Assembly: GCA_947503765.1 (NCBI GenBank)
Contig: CANNFA010000006.1
Coordinates: 183,487-247,486 of the forward strand
Direction of reading: 5' to 3'
Length of the DNA stretch: 64,000 nt
Source: an uncultured Paracoccaceae bacterium
Lineage (GTDB): Bacteria; Pseudomonadota; Alphaproteobacteria; Rhodobacterales; Rhodobacteraceae
The position numbers were made by a program, and so were the translations under genes. The notes beneath the pieces are model-generated. The model searched no databases. It worked only from the letters and a program-made list of their open reading frames with translations, and had not been told where the DNA came from. Of the stretch, positions 1 through 12,522 are shown piece by piece (the first letter of the stretch is position 1; every line of letters starts with the position of its first letter).

Positions 1-460
1 TCGTGGTGTCGGCGGACAGGTTCTCTCCGGTCTGGTTCAGCGCGTATTCCACATCCGCCCCGGCGGCCCAGCCGGGCGAGCGGCGGAACCGCTCCAGCGC
101 GTCGGAGGTCATGAAGAACAGGACGTGCGAATATTGCTGCGCGCCGATCTGCAACCCGAACGAGCCGGACGCGGCGGAGTAGTAATCCACCGTCGCGCCC
201 TGCACCCTGAGCGCGCCGCGCCCATAGGCCGCGCCGACGCCGAAGCCGGCCTTGGTCACCAGCGGCATGACCAGCATGCCGGCCGACTTGTCGCGCAGAT
301 CGCCGGTCGCGGGATAGGTGCTGAACAGGTAGTTCAGCGTGCGGTCGACACGCGCGTCGATGGTGCGCGCGCCGCTCGATCCGATGCCGTTGCCGCAGGC
401 GGCCAGCAGCGACGCGCCGGCGGCGCCCGCAAGAAAGGTGCGGCGGGGGAGGAATGTCAT
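1..460 (-). CDS. SYLF/YSC84-domain lipoprotein (3' end cut by window edge)
   Basis: The gene runs leftwards from ATG at 460 and leaves the window at base 1, so about 153 residues are visible. The N-terminus has an arginine pair at residues 6-7, a short hydrophobic stretch and a lipobox-like LLAAC with Cys22, so export and lipid anchoring are likely. The RR also makes Tat export possible. The mature part contains DRTLNYLF and the glycine-rich run KAGFGVGAAYGRGAL, the pattern of the SYLF (Ysc84) lipid-binding domain. Eukaryotic members bind phosphoinositides; the bacterial role is not settled. hemB lies 142 bases to the right on the same strand. The family call rests on motif recognition only. 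Confidence 0.8.
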   Translation of the reverse strand, partial: MTFLPRRTFLAGAAGASLLAACGNGIGSSGARTIDARVDRTLNYLFSTYPATGDLRDKSAGMLVMPLVTKAGFGVGAAYGRGALRVQGATVDYYSAASGSFGLQIGAQQYSHVLFFMTSDALERFRRSPGWAAGADVEYALNQTGENLSADTT

Positions 461-602
461 GGAAACTGCCCTTGTTCTACCGTTCTGCCTCTGGCGCCGT
501 TATGTTCCGGCGCTCTGGCGGGCAGAATAGCGCAAAGCCGCCCGCCTGTCACGGGCCTCGGAAGGGCGCGCGGCGGCAAGGCGGCATCGCGCCGAGAACC
601 GC

Positions 603-1703
<1,101 letters not shown>

Positions 1704-1753
1704 TTAGGGTTCCGGCAAAACGAAAACGGGCGTGCAAAGGGCGGACAGGCGGC

Positions 1754-2293
1754 GTGGACTGGTACAGCACGGTTTTCGAACTGATCGACATGCGATCCTT
1801 TTCCAACCTCTGGTACTGGATCGCGCTGGCCGTCGTGTGGTCCTCGGCCAGCCACTGGGTGCTGGGCGTACCCTACGACCTGGTGCTGAGCGCCGCGCGC
1901 CACGAGGGCCAGCGGCAGGCCGATCTCGAGGCGCTGGTGCGGATCAACTGCAACCGGATCGTGCATATCGGCGAGGTGTCGGGGCTGTGGATCGTCGGCT
2001 TTGCCTCTGCGGTGCTGTCGGGGCTGGCGGTGCTGGGCTTCGGCTACTGGATCGAATTCGCGCAGGCGGTGTTCCTGATCGCCTTTCCGCTGGGCATCGT
2101 CGGTGCGCTGAGCATGCTGGCGGCGCGCGGCATCATGCGGCGCGAGCTGGCCGGAGAGGCGCTGCGCCGGCGGATCCGGATCCAGCGGCTCTACATCCAG
2201 ATGATCGGGCTGGTGGCGATCTTCGTCACCGCGATGTGGGGGATGTGGCAGAACATGGCGACCGGGCCGCTGGGCGGATTGTTCATTCACTGA
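1754..2293 (+). CDS. Multipass membrane protein, annotated in relatives as SufBCD-complex component
   Basis: A 179-residue protein with about four hydrophobic helices: around residues 14-32 (LWYWIALAVVWSSASHW), 70-90, 98-120 and 150-168. I recall near-identical proteins annotated in Rhodobacteraceae as component of SufBCD complex, starting (M/V)DWY..VFELIDMRSFSNLWYWI. No enzymatic motif is visible, and the link to Fe-S assembly is inherited annotation rather than evidence here. I chose GTG at 1754 because it gives that conserved N-terminus; an in-frame ATG at 1688 would add a basic 22-residue extension with no family support. It stands alone between divergent hemB and mfd. Confidence 0.72.
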   Translation: MDWYSTVFELIDMRSFSNLWYWIALAVVWSSASHWVLGVPYDLVLSAARHEGQRQADLEALVRINCNRIVHIGEVSGLWIVGFASAVLSGLAVLGFGYWIEFAQAVFLIAFPLGIVGALSMLAARGIMRRELAGEALRRRIRIQRLYIQMIGLVAIFVTAMWGMWQNMATGPLGGLFIH

Positions 2294-2308
2294 GCTTGCA
2301 CGGGATGA

Positions 2309-2360
2309 ACGCGCCTGCGGCGCGTGCCTTCGGCGAGCGTATTTGGCCGAGAAGAAGGCG
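2309..2360 (+). repeat. Dispersed intergenic element, copy 1 (hairpin plus TATTTG...AAGAAG)
   Basis: A perfect 7-base stem (ACGCGCC/GGCGCGT, 2309-2325) is followed by the core GTATTTGGCCGAGAAGAAG at 2339-2357. The same core recurs at 9825, 14520, 30972 and, inverted, at 14681. It sits just after the stop codon of the preceding gene, where it could end transcription or be a REP-like element. Confidence 0.6.
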
Positions 2361-2418
2361 GGGTGGAATTCATTTGGGCGGTTGACACCGGGGCCGCGCT
2401 CTTTACCTGAATGCGGCC

Positions 2419-5871
<3,453 letters not shown>

Positions 5872-5897
5872 GCACAGTTCGGCTGGCCCGGATCCCG

Positions 5898-6008
5898 CCC
5901 GTCCCGGACTTGATCCGGGACCTCGCGGCTGGCCGGCCGGAGGCCCCGGGCGCGGGGGCCGGGGCGTGTGGTGTCCGGCGGTGGCGGCCCTGAATACACG
6001 GCCGCCAT
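5898..6008. repeat. 110-bp intergenic repeat, copy A
   Basis: Lies after mfd. It begins CCCG followed by the 19-base palindrome TCCCGGACTTGATCCGGGA (5902-5920), then runs through a GC-rich stretch ending in a CGGCCGCC-like segment. A closely similar copy starts at 6096. No reading frame with convincing codon use crosses it. The palindrome could form a terminator-like hairpin, but there is no T-run. Confidence 0.75.
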
Positions 6009-6095
6009 GCTACCGTCGCAGCTCCATCAGGTCTCGGCTGGCCTCGCCCGTACTCGGCGCGCATCGCCAAGGCCGAAACGGCGGCCCGGCCCCAA

Positions 6096-6203
6096 CCCGT
6101 CCCGGACTTGATCCGGGACCTCGCGGCCGGCCGCTCGGAGGCCCCGGCGCGGGGGCCGGGGCGTGTGGTGTCCGGTGGTGGCGGCTTCGCTCACACGGCG
6201 GCC
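6096..6203. repeat. 110-bp intergenic repeat, copy B
   Basis: Second copy in the same orientation, starting 198 bases after copy A. It has the same 19-base palindrome and the same GGCCGGGGCGTGTGGTGTCC segment, with scattered substitutions. It ends about 20 bases before the convergent stop codon of the exporter gene. Together the two copies fill most of the gap 5872-6224, in which I see no gene. Confidence 0.75.
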
Positions 6204-6224
6204 GTGTCGCCGCCGGCTGCGCGG

Positions 6225-7436
6225 TCAGGTCTCGGCCGGCGGGGTCCGCTCGACGAAGCGCATCAGGAACAGGGCGGCGGCGCAGCAAAGCGCGGAGCCG
6301 GCGGCCAGCGCGGTGGGGGTTCCGTCGAAGGCAAGTCCGATCGGCACCGCGAGCGCCACGGCGCCAATGGTCGAGACCGCGCTGATGATCGAGGCGCCGA
6401 GGCCCGCGAGGTGGCCCAGCGGCTCCATCGCCAGCGCGTTCAGGTTGCCGATGCTCAGGCCCATCATGAAGAACACCGACTGCATCCAGATCAGGAAGGC
6501 CGCGAAATAGAGCGCGCCGTCCAGCGCATGGGTGGCGGCGATCAGCGCCAGCGCCGTGGACAGGACCAGCTGCACGCCGAGCGCGGCCCTGACCACCTGG
6601 CGCATGCCGATCTTCATCACGATCTGCGCGTTCAGGAAGCTGGCGGACGCGGCGATGAGGGAGATGCCGCCGAACCACCACGGAAAGCTTGCCTCGGCGT
6701 CGAAGGTGCGCGCGAAGATCTGCTGTACCGAGGACAGCGTGCCGAACAGGATGCCGAAGACGAGGCTGAGGATGGCGACGGTCAGCGCCACGGTGCGGAT
6801 CGACAGGATTTCCGCCACCCCGGCGGCCAGCGCGGCGGGGCGCAGCGGCCGGCGCTGTTCGGGGCGGGATGTTTCGGGCTGGCGCAGGCCCATCCAGGCC
6901 GAGGCCAGCAGCGCCCAGACGATGAACGCGCCGAAGATGCCGCGCCAGCCGGCCAGCGCGATGATGCCGGTTCCCAGCATCGGCGCGGCCGCCGGGACCA
7001 GCGCGAAGATCATCATCACGAAGGACATCACCTGCGCCATGCGCCGCCCCTCGAACTGGTCGCGCACGATGGCGAGGATGGCGATGCGCGGGCCGGCCGC
7101 GCCAAGCCCCTGGATCACCCGCGCCAGCAGCACCAGCTCGAGCGTCGGGGCGACCATCGCCAGCGCTGCCCCGGCCATGTAAAGCGCGAAGCCGCCCAGA
7201 AGCACCGGCTTGCGCCCGAACCTGTCGGCCAGCGGGCCGGTCACCAGCATCCCCGCGCCCATGCCGAACACGAAACTGGTGATGATCAGCTGGGCGCGGT
7301 TCGGCGCGTCCGGGCTCAGCTCGGCCGCGATGTCCGTCATTGCCGGCAGCATCGCGTCGATGGCGAAGGCGACCGAGGCCATGATCATGGCGGCGAGGGC
7401 GATGAATTCGGGCAGGGGCAGGCGGTTTTCCGGCAT
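6225..7436 (-). CDS. MFS multidrug efflux transporter, Bcr/CflA type
   Basis: A 403-residue inner-membrane protein with about twelve hydrophobic helices. The signature between helices 2 and 3 (GPLADRFGRKPVLLGG) and the motif-C-like region after helix 5 (ALVPAAAPMLGTGI) fit proton-coupled drug exporters of the Bcr/CflA family. I chose ATG at 7436 because the protein then begins MPENRLPLPEFIALAAMI; the longer frame to 7487 adds a charged, atypical extension. The substrate cannot be told from sequence. It is convergent with mfd and followed upstream by an oxidoreductase gene on the same strand 63 bases away, so a shared transcript is possible but not shown. Confidence 0.9.
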   Translation of the reverse strand: MPENRLPLPEFIALAAMIMASVAFAIDAMLPAMTDIAAELSPDAPNRAQLIITSFVFGMGAGMLVTGPLADRFGRKPVLLGGFALYMAGAALAMVAPTLELVLLARVIQGLGAAGPRIAILAIVRDQFEGRRMAQVMSFVMMIFALVPAAAPMLGTGIIALAGWRGIFGAFIVWALLASAWMGLRQPETSRPEQRRPLRPAALAAGVAEILSIRTVALTVAILSLVFGILFGTLSSVQQIFARTFDAEASFPWWFGGISLIAASASFLNAQIVMKIGMRQVVRAALGVQLVLSTALALIAATHALDGALYFAAFLIWMQSVFFMMGLSIGNLNALAMEPLGHLAGLGASIISAVSTIGAVALAVPIGLAFDGTPTALAAGSALCCAAALFLMRFVERTPPAET

Positions 7437-7499
7437 GAAACGGCGATACCATATCGGCGGGCGAAGGCCAGCGCCGATCGGCCGCACCCGGCATTCGGA

Positions 7500-8147
7500 T
7501 CAGGCCGGGGTTTCGGGGCCCTGCTGCCGGATCTCGGCGATCACCTTGTCCCACAGCTCCGGCGGCTGGGCGCCGGGCACCGCGTGGCGCTGGCCGACGA
7601 CGAAGGTCGGAACCCCGGTCACGCCATGCTCGCGCGCCCAGGCGTCGCGCGCGCGGATCTCGTCGCGGTCCGAATCGCCTTGCAGAAGCTGGCGGATCAA
7701 CGCGGCATCAAGCCCCGCGCTGTCGGCGATGTCGGCCAGCACGTCCGTGTCGCCGATATCGCGCCCCTCGCGGAAATAGGCGCGGAACAGGGCGGACACC
7801 ACCGGGGTCTGCCGCCCCTCGATCCCGGCCCAGTGGATCAGCCGGTGCGCATCCAGCGTGGAGGGCGTGCGCGCGATGGCGGCAAAGTCGATCTCGAGCC
7901 CAGCGGCTTCGGCGGCCTCGACCACCGGGGCATAGGCCCTGGCCGCGCCGTCCCGGCCACCGAACTTGTGCTCGAGATATTCGGCCCGGTCCATGCCGCC
8001 CGCCGGCATTTCCGGGTTGAGCTGGAACGGGTGCCATTCGATCTCGAACGGGTGGTCCGGCGCGCGTTCCAGCGCGCGGTCGAGATTGCTCTTGCCGATA
8101 TAGCACCACGGGCAGATCGGATCCGAGATGATGTCGAGTTTGATCAT
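7500..8147 (-). CDS. DsbA-family oxidoreductase, FrnE-like (cytosolic)
   Basis: A 215-residue thioredoxin-fold protein with the CPWC active site at residues 12-15 (SDPICPWCYIG) and the cis-proline loop GVTGVPTFVVG near the C-terminus. There is no signal peptide, which fits the FrnE/2-hydroxychromene-2-carboxylate isomerase-like branch of the DsbA family acting in the cytosol. GGAGG seven bases upstream of ATG 8147 fixes the start. It lies between the exporter and an acyl-CoA ligase, all on the minus strand. The reaction partner is unknown. Confidence 0.9.
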   Translation of the reverse strand: MIKLDIISDPICPWCYIGKSNLDRALERAPDHPFEIEWHPFQLNPEMPAGGMDRAEYLEHKFGGRDGAARAYAPVVEAAEAAGLEIDFAAIARTPSTLDAHRLIHWAGIEGRQTPVVSALFRAYFREGRDIGDTDVLADIADSAGLDAALIRQLLQGDSDRDEIRARDAWAREHGVTGVPTFVVGQRHAVPGAQPPELWDKVIAEIRQQGPETPA

Positions 8148-8205
8148 GGGGCCTCCGGTCCCGTTCCTGCGCGAGGCGGGGCCGATTGGCAACCCGTCGC
8201 GGCGC

Positions 8206-9738
8206 TCAGGGGTCCGCTGCGGGATGCGCCTCCTCCCAGTCCTCGCGCAGCGCGGCGCGCCGGATCTTGCCGTTGGCGTTCCTCGGCAGGCTGTCCACGC
8301 GCGCGTAGATCCGGGGCATCTTGTAGCGGGCGAGGCGGGATGCGGCGAACCGGTCGAGATCGGCCGGATCGAGCGGCGCATCCGCCACGTAGAAGGCGGC
8401 GATCACGGTGGTGTCGGCGCGCACCCGCACCTCGGCCGCGGCGCATTCGCGAATCGCGCCGTGATGCGAGAGGGCCGATTCGACCTCGATCGGCGAGACT
8501 CGCACCCCGCCCGCGTTCATCATGTCGTCGCCGCGTCCCAGATAGCTCAGCGCGCCATCCGGGGCCATCGACACGGTGTCGCCGGTCAGGAACCACTCGC
8601 CGCGCTCGCGCGCGCGGGTTTCGTCCTCTGCGTTCCAATAGCCCAGCATCAGGCCCGGATCGCGGCGCGATACGGCCAGCGTGCCGGGGGTTCCATGCGG
8701 CACCGGCCCGCCTTCGCCCAGCACCGCGACGCGGCGGCCCGGCTGCGGGTAGCCCAGCGTGCCCGGCGGCGCGGGCCGGTCCGGGGCGCCCGAGACGAAG
8801 GTGGAACATTCGGACATGCCGAACGCCTCGTGCACCTGGGTGCCGGTGGCCGCCTGCCAGGCCGCGCGGGTGGCATCTGGCAGCTTTTCCCCCGCCGACA
8901 ACCCGTGGCGCAGGTTCGGCAGGGCGGGCATGTCGTGCCGCAGCAATTGCCGGTACACGCCCGGCGCGGCGGCGAAGATCGTGGCATCATGGCGTTTGAG
9001 CAGAAGCGGCAGATGCGCGGGCGTGACGCCGGGGCCGGGGATCAGCGCGGTGGCGCCGATCGACCACGGATCCATCAGCCCGGTGCCCAAGGTATACGTC
9101 CAGTTGAACGCGCCGGCATGCAGCAGCCGGTCGTTCGGGCGCAGCCCGTACCAGCCCGACCACATCAGCTTGCGCGCCCAGATCGCGCGGTGGGCATGGA
9201 CCACGGCGCGCGGGCTGCCCGAGGTGCCGGAGGTATAGATCACATAGGCGGGACGGTTTGAATTGCCCATCGCGTAATCTGCCGGCGGCAGATCGTACAT
9301 TGCGCGCAGCGTCTCGGTTTCCAGCACCGGACAGGGCGGCGCGACGGGCAGGGACAGGCCCGGCTCGGCGACGATCAGGGCGGGCGCGATCTCGGCGGCG
9401 ATGGCGGTGATCTCGGGCGCGGTCAGCAACGCCGAGGTCGGCACCGGGATCAGCCCGGCGGCGATGGCGCCGAGATAGGCGATCGGAAAGTCCGGGCTGT
9501 TGCCAAGCCGCATGAGCACCCGGTCGCCGGGGGCAAGGCCGCGCGCCAGCAGCCCGGAAGCGGTGCCGCGCACCGCCTGTTCGAGCCGCCCATAGCTCCA
9601 GCGGACGGCGCCGGTCGGGCTGAGCACGGCCAGCGCGATCCGGTCCGCATGATCCGGCGCCAGCGCCAGAACATGCGCGGCCAGGTTGAAGGGGGCGGGG
9701 CAGGGGGCGGGCGGCCCCCGGTCGAAGATCGCGTCCAT
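8206..9738 (-). CDS. AMP-forming acyl-CoA synthetase/benzoate-CoA ligase-like enzyme
   Basis: A 510-residue ANL-superfamily ligase that would adenylate a carboxylic acid and transfer it to CoA. Visible core motifs are the phosphate loop VIYTSGTSGSPRAVVH (about 175-190), where the usual final lysine is arginine; HEAFGMSE (A5); GEWFLTGD (A7); and the A10 region RNANGKIRRAAL with its catalytic lysine near residue 494. The overall pattern resembles benzoate- or 4-hydroxybenzoate-CoA ligases more than long-chain enzymes. The substrate is not determined by context: the neighbours are an oxidoreductase and a peptide-binding protein. The start at ATG 9738 gives a normal N-terminus but lacks an obvious ribosome-binding site. 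Confidence 0.88.
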   Translation of the reverse strand: MDAIFDRGPPAPCPAPFNLAAHVLALAPDHADRIALAVLSPTGAVRWSYGRLEQAVRGTASGLLARGLAPGDRVLMRLGNSPDFPIAYLGAIAAGLIPVPTSALLTAPEITAIAAEIAPALIVAEPGLSLPVAPPCPVLETETLRAMYDLPPADYAMGNSNRPAYVIYTSGTSGSPRAVVHAHRAIWARKLMWSGWYGLRPNDRLLHAGAFNWTYTLGTGLMDPWSIGATALIPGPGVTPAHLPLLLKRHDATIFAAAPGVYRQLLRHDMPALPNLRHGLSAGEKLPDATRAAWQAATGTQVHEAFGMSECSTFVSGAPDRPAPPGTLGYPQPGRRVAVLGEGGPVPHGTPGTLAVSRRDPGLMLGYWNAEDETRARERGEWFLTGDTVSMAPDGALSYLGRGDDMMNAGGVRVSPIEVESALSHHGAIRECAAAEVRVRADTTVIAAFYVADAPLDPADLDRFAASRLARYKMPRIYARVDSLPRNANGKIRRAALREDWEEAHPAADP

Positions 9739-9824
9739 GAGATGCGATTACGCCGCGGCCCGGGGCGATGCAAGATTGCAGGGCGGCAAGGTGCCTCGCG
9801 CGGGATCGGCGCGTGTTTTTTTGC

Positions 9825-9843
9825 GTATTTGCGACGAGAAGAA
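9825..9843 (+). repeat. Dispersed intergenic element, copy 2
   Basis: Core GTATTTGCGACGAGAAGAA between the ligase start and the small lipoprotein stop. It matches the cores at 2339, 14520 and 30972. A run of seven T lies just upstream at 9816-9822. Confidence 0.55.
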
Positions 9844-9856
9844 ACGCACGCCCCCC

Positions 9857-9946
9857 TCAGACCATGGGCACGCCCGGGATTCCGCAGGCGGTGAGGGCGA
9901 GGGCGAGAGCGAAAAGCGCGGCACGGCAGAGAACGGGGCGCGGCAT
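9857..9946 (-). CDS. 29-residue lipoprotein-like peptide coupled to the binding-protein gene
   Basis: A very short frame beginning MPRPVLCRAALFALALAL and ending TACGIPGVPMV. It is a complete signal sequence with the lipobox LTAC, leaving only about nine residues after the cysteine. Its ATG overlaps the TGA of the upstream solute-binding protein gene by one base (TGATG), a classic arrangement for translational coupling. No family is recognised. It could be a small lipoprotein of the entericidin kind or a remnant of a longer one. Position and lipobox make it more credible than chance, but expression is unproven. Confidence 0.55.
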   Translation of the reverse strand: MPRPVLCRAALFALALALTACGIPGVPMV

Positions 9947-11763
9947 CACTCGTCCTGCCACCACCAGACCAGCGGCTGCCAGTCGATCCAGTCGCCGTAG
10001 ATCGGGATGTGGGCGGGATAGTGCAATTCGCTTGCATGGGCGATGCGGCTGACCGTGTACTGGTAGATCGGCACGACATAGCGGCCGGTGGTCAGCACCC
10101 GGTCGAGCGCGCGGGTGGCGGCAACGAAATCGTCGCGGGTTTCGGCGCCGATGATGGCGTCGACCATCGCCACGGCGGCGGGGCTGTCCATGCCCATCCA
10201 GTTGCGGGTGCCCGGCTCGGTCACGCCTTCGGGGCCCCAGTAGTAATATTGCTCGTTGCCCGGCGACAGCGACAGCGCGACGCGGTAGAAGGTCATGTCG
10301 AAATCGTACCGCGCGGTCCGCTCGCGGAACTGCGCCTTGTCGATGGAACTGACGGTGACGTCGATGCCCAGCCGGCGCAGCGATTCGGCGTAGATCTCGG
10401 TGATGGCGCGCTGCTCGAACGGGCCGTTCTCCACCAGGATCTCGAAGGTGAAGGGCTGGCCCTGCGCGTTGGCCAGCACGCCCTCCTGCACGGTCCAGCC
10501 CGCCGCGTTCAGCAGATCCAGCGCCGCGGCGAGGCCGGCGCGGTTGCGCACCGAGGCGTCGCCCTCGGGCAGCGCATACCCTTCCAGCGCGCCGGGCAGC
10601 AGGCTGTCCGCGAACGGCTCCAGCAGGGTACGGACCTGGCCGGCGGCGGGGCCGTGATCCATTCCCAGCAGCGAGTTGGAGAAATACGAGGTGATGCGCG
10701 GCTGTGCCCCCCCGGTCAGCCGGTCGTTGATGAAGCGGAAGTTGAACGCCTGGATCATCGCCTCGCGCACGCGCCAGTCGTCGAACGGCGCGCGCCGCGT
10801 GTTCATCACGTAGCCGGTCATGCCGGACGGGCGGCCATGCGGGATCTCGGACTTGACGATCTCGCCCGATTGCACGGCCGGAAAGTCGTATTGCTCCTCC
10901 CACTTGGCGGCGTTGAATTCGCGGTTGGAATTCAGCTCGCCGGCCTTGAACGCCTCGAACTGGGCGACGGCATCGGCGAAGAATTCCATCCGCACCTCGT
11001 CCAGCAGGGCATGGCCGGCGCGCACCGGCAGATCGCGGCCCCAGTAATCGGGGTTGCGCTTCAGCGACACGAACCGGCCCGGCGCGAAATCGTCGATGAC
11101 ATAGGGCCCCGAGGTGATCGGGATCTCGTCCAGCTGCGAATCGGCGAAATCGACGCCGTCCCACTGCGCCTTCTTCAGGATCGGGCGCAGGCCCAGAATC
11201 AGCGGCAATTCACGGTCCACGGTGTTGAAGGTGAAGCGCAGGCTGCGCGGGCCGGTCGCCTCTGCCGTCTCGACCTTGGCCCAGGCGCCGGCATAGCGCG
11301 GATGGCCGATCGTGCCGAGGGTCTCGTAGGACCACAGCACGTCCTCGACCGTCACCGGGCTGCCATCGGAAAACCGCGCCTCGGGGCGCAGCGTGAATTC
11401 CACCCAGGTTCGGTCCGGCCCCGTCTCGACCGATTCGGCCAGAAGGCCGTAAAGGGTGAACGGCTCGTCCCAGTTGCGGGCCATCAGGCTCTCGCCGGTG
11501 AGGTATTGCAGCTGCCAGGGCACCGATCCCTTGCGGATATAGGGATTGAGGCTGTCGAAGCTGCCGACCTCGCCGGTGACGATCCGCCCGCCGGTGGGCG
11601 CGGCCGGGTCGGCATAGGGGAAGGCCACAAAATCCGGTGGCAGGGCGGGGGTGCCATACATAGCTATGCCATGCGCGGGCTCGGCCTGTGCCGCGGGGGC
11701 CGCGATGGCAGCGGCGGCCAGGATCGCGGCGGCGATGCGGCGGAAAGGGGCGATTGATCTCAT
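9946..11763 (-). CDS. Extracellular solute-binding protein family 5 (YejA-like oligopeptide binding)
   Basis: A 605-residue periplasmic receptor of the oligopeptide/dipeptide ABC transporter class. A cleavable signal peptide is clear (MRSIAPFRRIAAAILAAAAI... cut after AQA, about residue 32). The mature protein carries the family-5 pattern, such as ARFSDGSPVTVEDVLWSYE (about 125) and GPYVIDDFAPGRFVSLKRNPDYWGRD (about 225-250). Tryptophan-rich DWIDWQPLVWWWQDE ends the protein, as in YejA-type receptors. No permease or ATPase genes adjoin it, so it is an orphan here. ATG 11763 is chosen because the signal peptide starts there; upstream in-frame residues are not export-like. Confidence 0.92.
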   Translation of the reverse strand: MRSIAPFRRIAAAILAAAAIAAPAAQAEPAHGIAMYGTPALPPDFVAFPYADPAAPTGGRIVTGEVGSFDSLNPYIRKGSVPWQLQYLTGESLMARNWDEPFTLYGLLAESVETGPDRTWVEFTLRPEARFSDGSPVTVEDVLWSYETLGTIGHPRYAGAWAKVETAEATGPRSLRFTFNTVDRELPLILGLRPILKKAQWDGVDFADSQLDEIPITSGPYVIDDFAPGRFVSLKRNPDYWGRDLPVRAGHALLDEVRMEFFADAVAQFEAFKAGELNSNREFNAAKWEEQYDFPAVQSGEIVKSEIPHGRPSGMTGYVMNTRRAPFDDWRVREAMIQAFNFRFINDRLTGGAQPRITSYFSNSLLGMDHGPAAGQVRTLLEPFADSLLPGALEGYALPEGDASVRNRAGLAAALDLLNAAGWTVQEGVLANAQGQPFTFEILVENGPFEQRAITEIYAESLRRLGIDVTVSSIDKAQFRERTARYDFDMTFYRVALSLSPGNEQYYYWGPEGVTEPGTRNWMGMDSPAAVAMVDAIIGAETRDDFVAATRALDRVLTTGRYVVPIYQYTVSRIAHASELHYPAHIPIYGDWIDWQPLVWWWQDE

Positions 11764-11842
11764 CGAGGGGACAATCCTTGTGCTCTGCCGGGGATTTCGC
11801 GGCAGCGTACCGGGGGGAGTCGGGTTTTTCAAACTTTTCCCT

Positions 11843-11870
11843 TTGACCACCGAGGTTAAGCGGTTATAAG
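11843..11870 (+). promoter_or_regulatory. Predicted sigma-70-type promoter
   Basis: TTGACC at 11843-11848 and TATAAG at 11865-11870, separated by 16 bases, a near-consensus promoter on the plus strand. No protein gene follows; instead a hairpin and a terminator do, so it probably drives the small RNA candidate beginning near 11877. Confidence 0.6.
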
Positions 11871-11876
11871 GGGGGC

Positions 11877-11952
11877 ACTGCTCGATAGGTTTCTTGCCTG
11901 TATGAAACCTGCCTCAATAACTTGACGCCCGCCTTGTGCGGGCGTTTTTTTT
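11877..11952 (+). ncRNA. Candidate small regulatory RNA (about 75 nt)
   Basis: Downstream of the predicted promoter lies a 7-base perfect stem (AGGTTTC 11887-11893 with GAAACCT 11904-11910), a single-stranded AU-rich linker (CAATAACTTGA), then a GC stem followed by eight T (terminator 11926-11952). This promoter, hairpin, linker and terminator layout is that of an independent trans-acting sRNA. It lies between the binding-protein gene and the toxin gene, which are both on the opposite strand, so it is not an attenuator of either. I do not recognise the RNA family, and the transcription start is inferred from the -10 position. Confidence 0.5.
11926..11952 (+). terminator. Rho-independent terminator
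   Basis: Stem CGCCCGC (11926-11932) pairs with GCGGGCG (11938-11944) over a 5-base loop and is followed by eight T. On the opposite strand the stem is not followed by T, so it acts on plus-strand transcripts. Confidence 0.85.
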
Positions 11953-11986
11953 GGCGGGTCGGGGGGGCGCCGGCGATCTGGCGCGA

Positions 11987-12280
11987 TCAGGTTTCCGGAA
12001 AACCCGCGGGCCAATCGCGGGCGGCGTGGCGCAGGGCGAGAACCCTGATCTCGGACCCATCCACGACATAGACGATGATGAACGGCAAGCGCCGCAGAAC
12101 CCATTCGCGGGTTGGCGGCGTTCGGCCGACGCGCCCGGCTTGAGGCATGTCGGCGATCAGATTGACGGCGTTCCTGACGTCCCGTGCAGCCTTGTCCGCC
12201 ACATCGGGCCCCAAGGCACGCGATTCTGCCATAAGGGAATCGAAATCACCAAGCGCGCTGGCCGACCAGCGGAGGGTCAT
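11987..12280 (-). CDS. RelE/ParE-family toxin
   Basis: A 97-residue protein with the RelE/ParE layout: an N-terminal helix region (MTLRWSASALGDFDSLM), a central VNLIADMPQAGRVGRTPPTREWVLRRLPFIIVYVV and a C-terminal strand IRVLALRHAARDWP. The RxW...L.PFIIVY pattern is typical of ParE-like toxins. Members either cut mRNA at the ribosome or poison gyrase; sequence alone does not say which. Its ATG overlaps the stop of the upstream antitoxin gene by four bases (ATGA), so both are made from one message with antitoxin first. Confidence 0.9.
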   Translation of the reverse strand: MTLRWSASALGDFDSLMAESRALGPDVADKAARDVRNAVNLIADMPQAGRVGRTPPTREWVLRRLPFIIVYVVDGSEIRVLALRHAARDWPAGFPET

Positions 12281-12522
12281 CCAGCTGGGGCGATGTATTT
12301 TGCAAACACCGCCTCGACCTCTTCGTCGGTTGCGAATTTGCCCTCGTCTGCTTCGCGAAGCCGCTCGCGGATCAAATCATCCCACCGTTCTTCTGCCTCC
12401 AGCGCAGAGGCGATGGCACGATTGATCCACCAGTTCCGCGAGCGATCTTCGGCCCCGGCATAGGCGTCGATCTTTTTCAGCGTTTCCTCGTCGGTGCGCA
12501 GCGAGATGGAGCGTGTGGTCAT
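12277..12522 (-). CDS. Ribbon-helix-helix (CopG-like) antitoxin
   Basis: An 81-residue protein whose N-terminus TTRSISLRTDEETLKKID matches the ribbon-helix-helix DNA-binding fold, with a C-terminal tail (KFATDEEVEAVFAKYI) of the kind that wraps the partner toxin. ATG 12522 is preceded by AGGAG about eight bases upstream, which favours it over the longer frame to 12543. The pair would autoregulate: two direct GATAC repeats nine bases apart (12527-12540) overlap the ribosome-binding region and could be the operator. It sits in otherwise core chromosome next to bdhA. Confidence 0.9.
   Translation of the reverse strand: MTTRSISLRTDEETLKKIDAYAGAEDRSRNWWINRAIASALEAEERWDDLIRERLREADEGKFATDEEVEAVFAKYIAPAG

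Noticed and set aside
6108..8999. 963-codon plus-strand frame across the exporter, oxidoreductase and ligase genes
   Set aside because: It crosses three genes with clear family motifs on the other strand and has low-complexity, charged composition.
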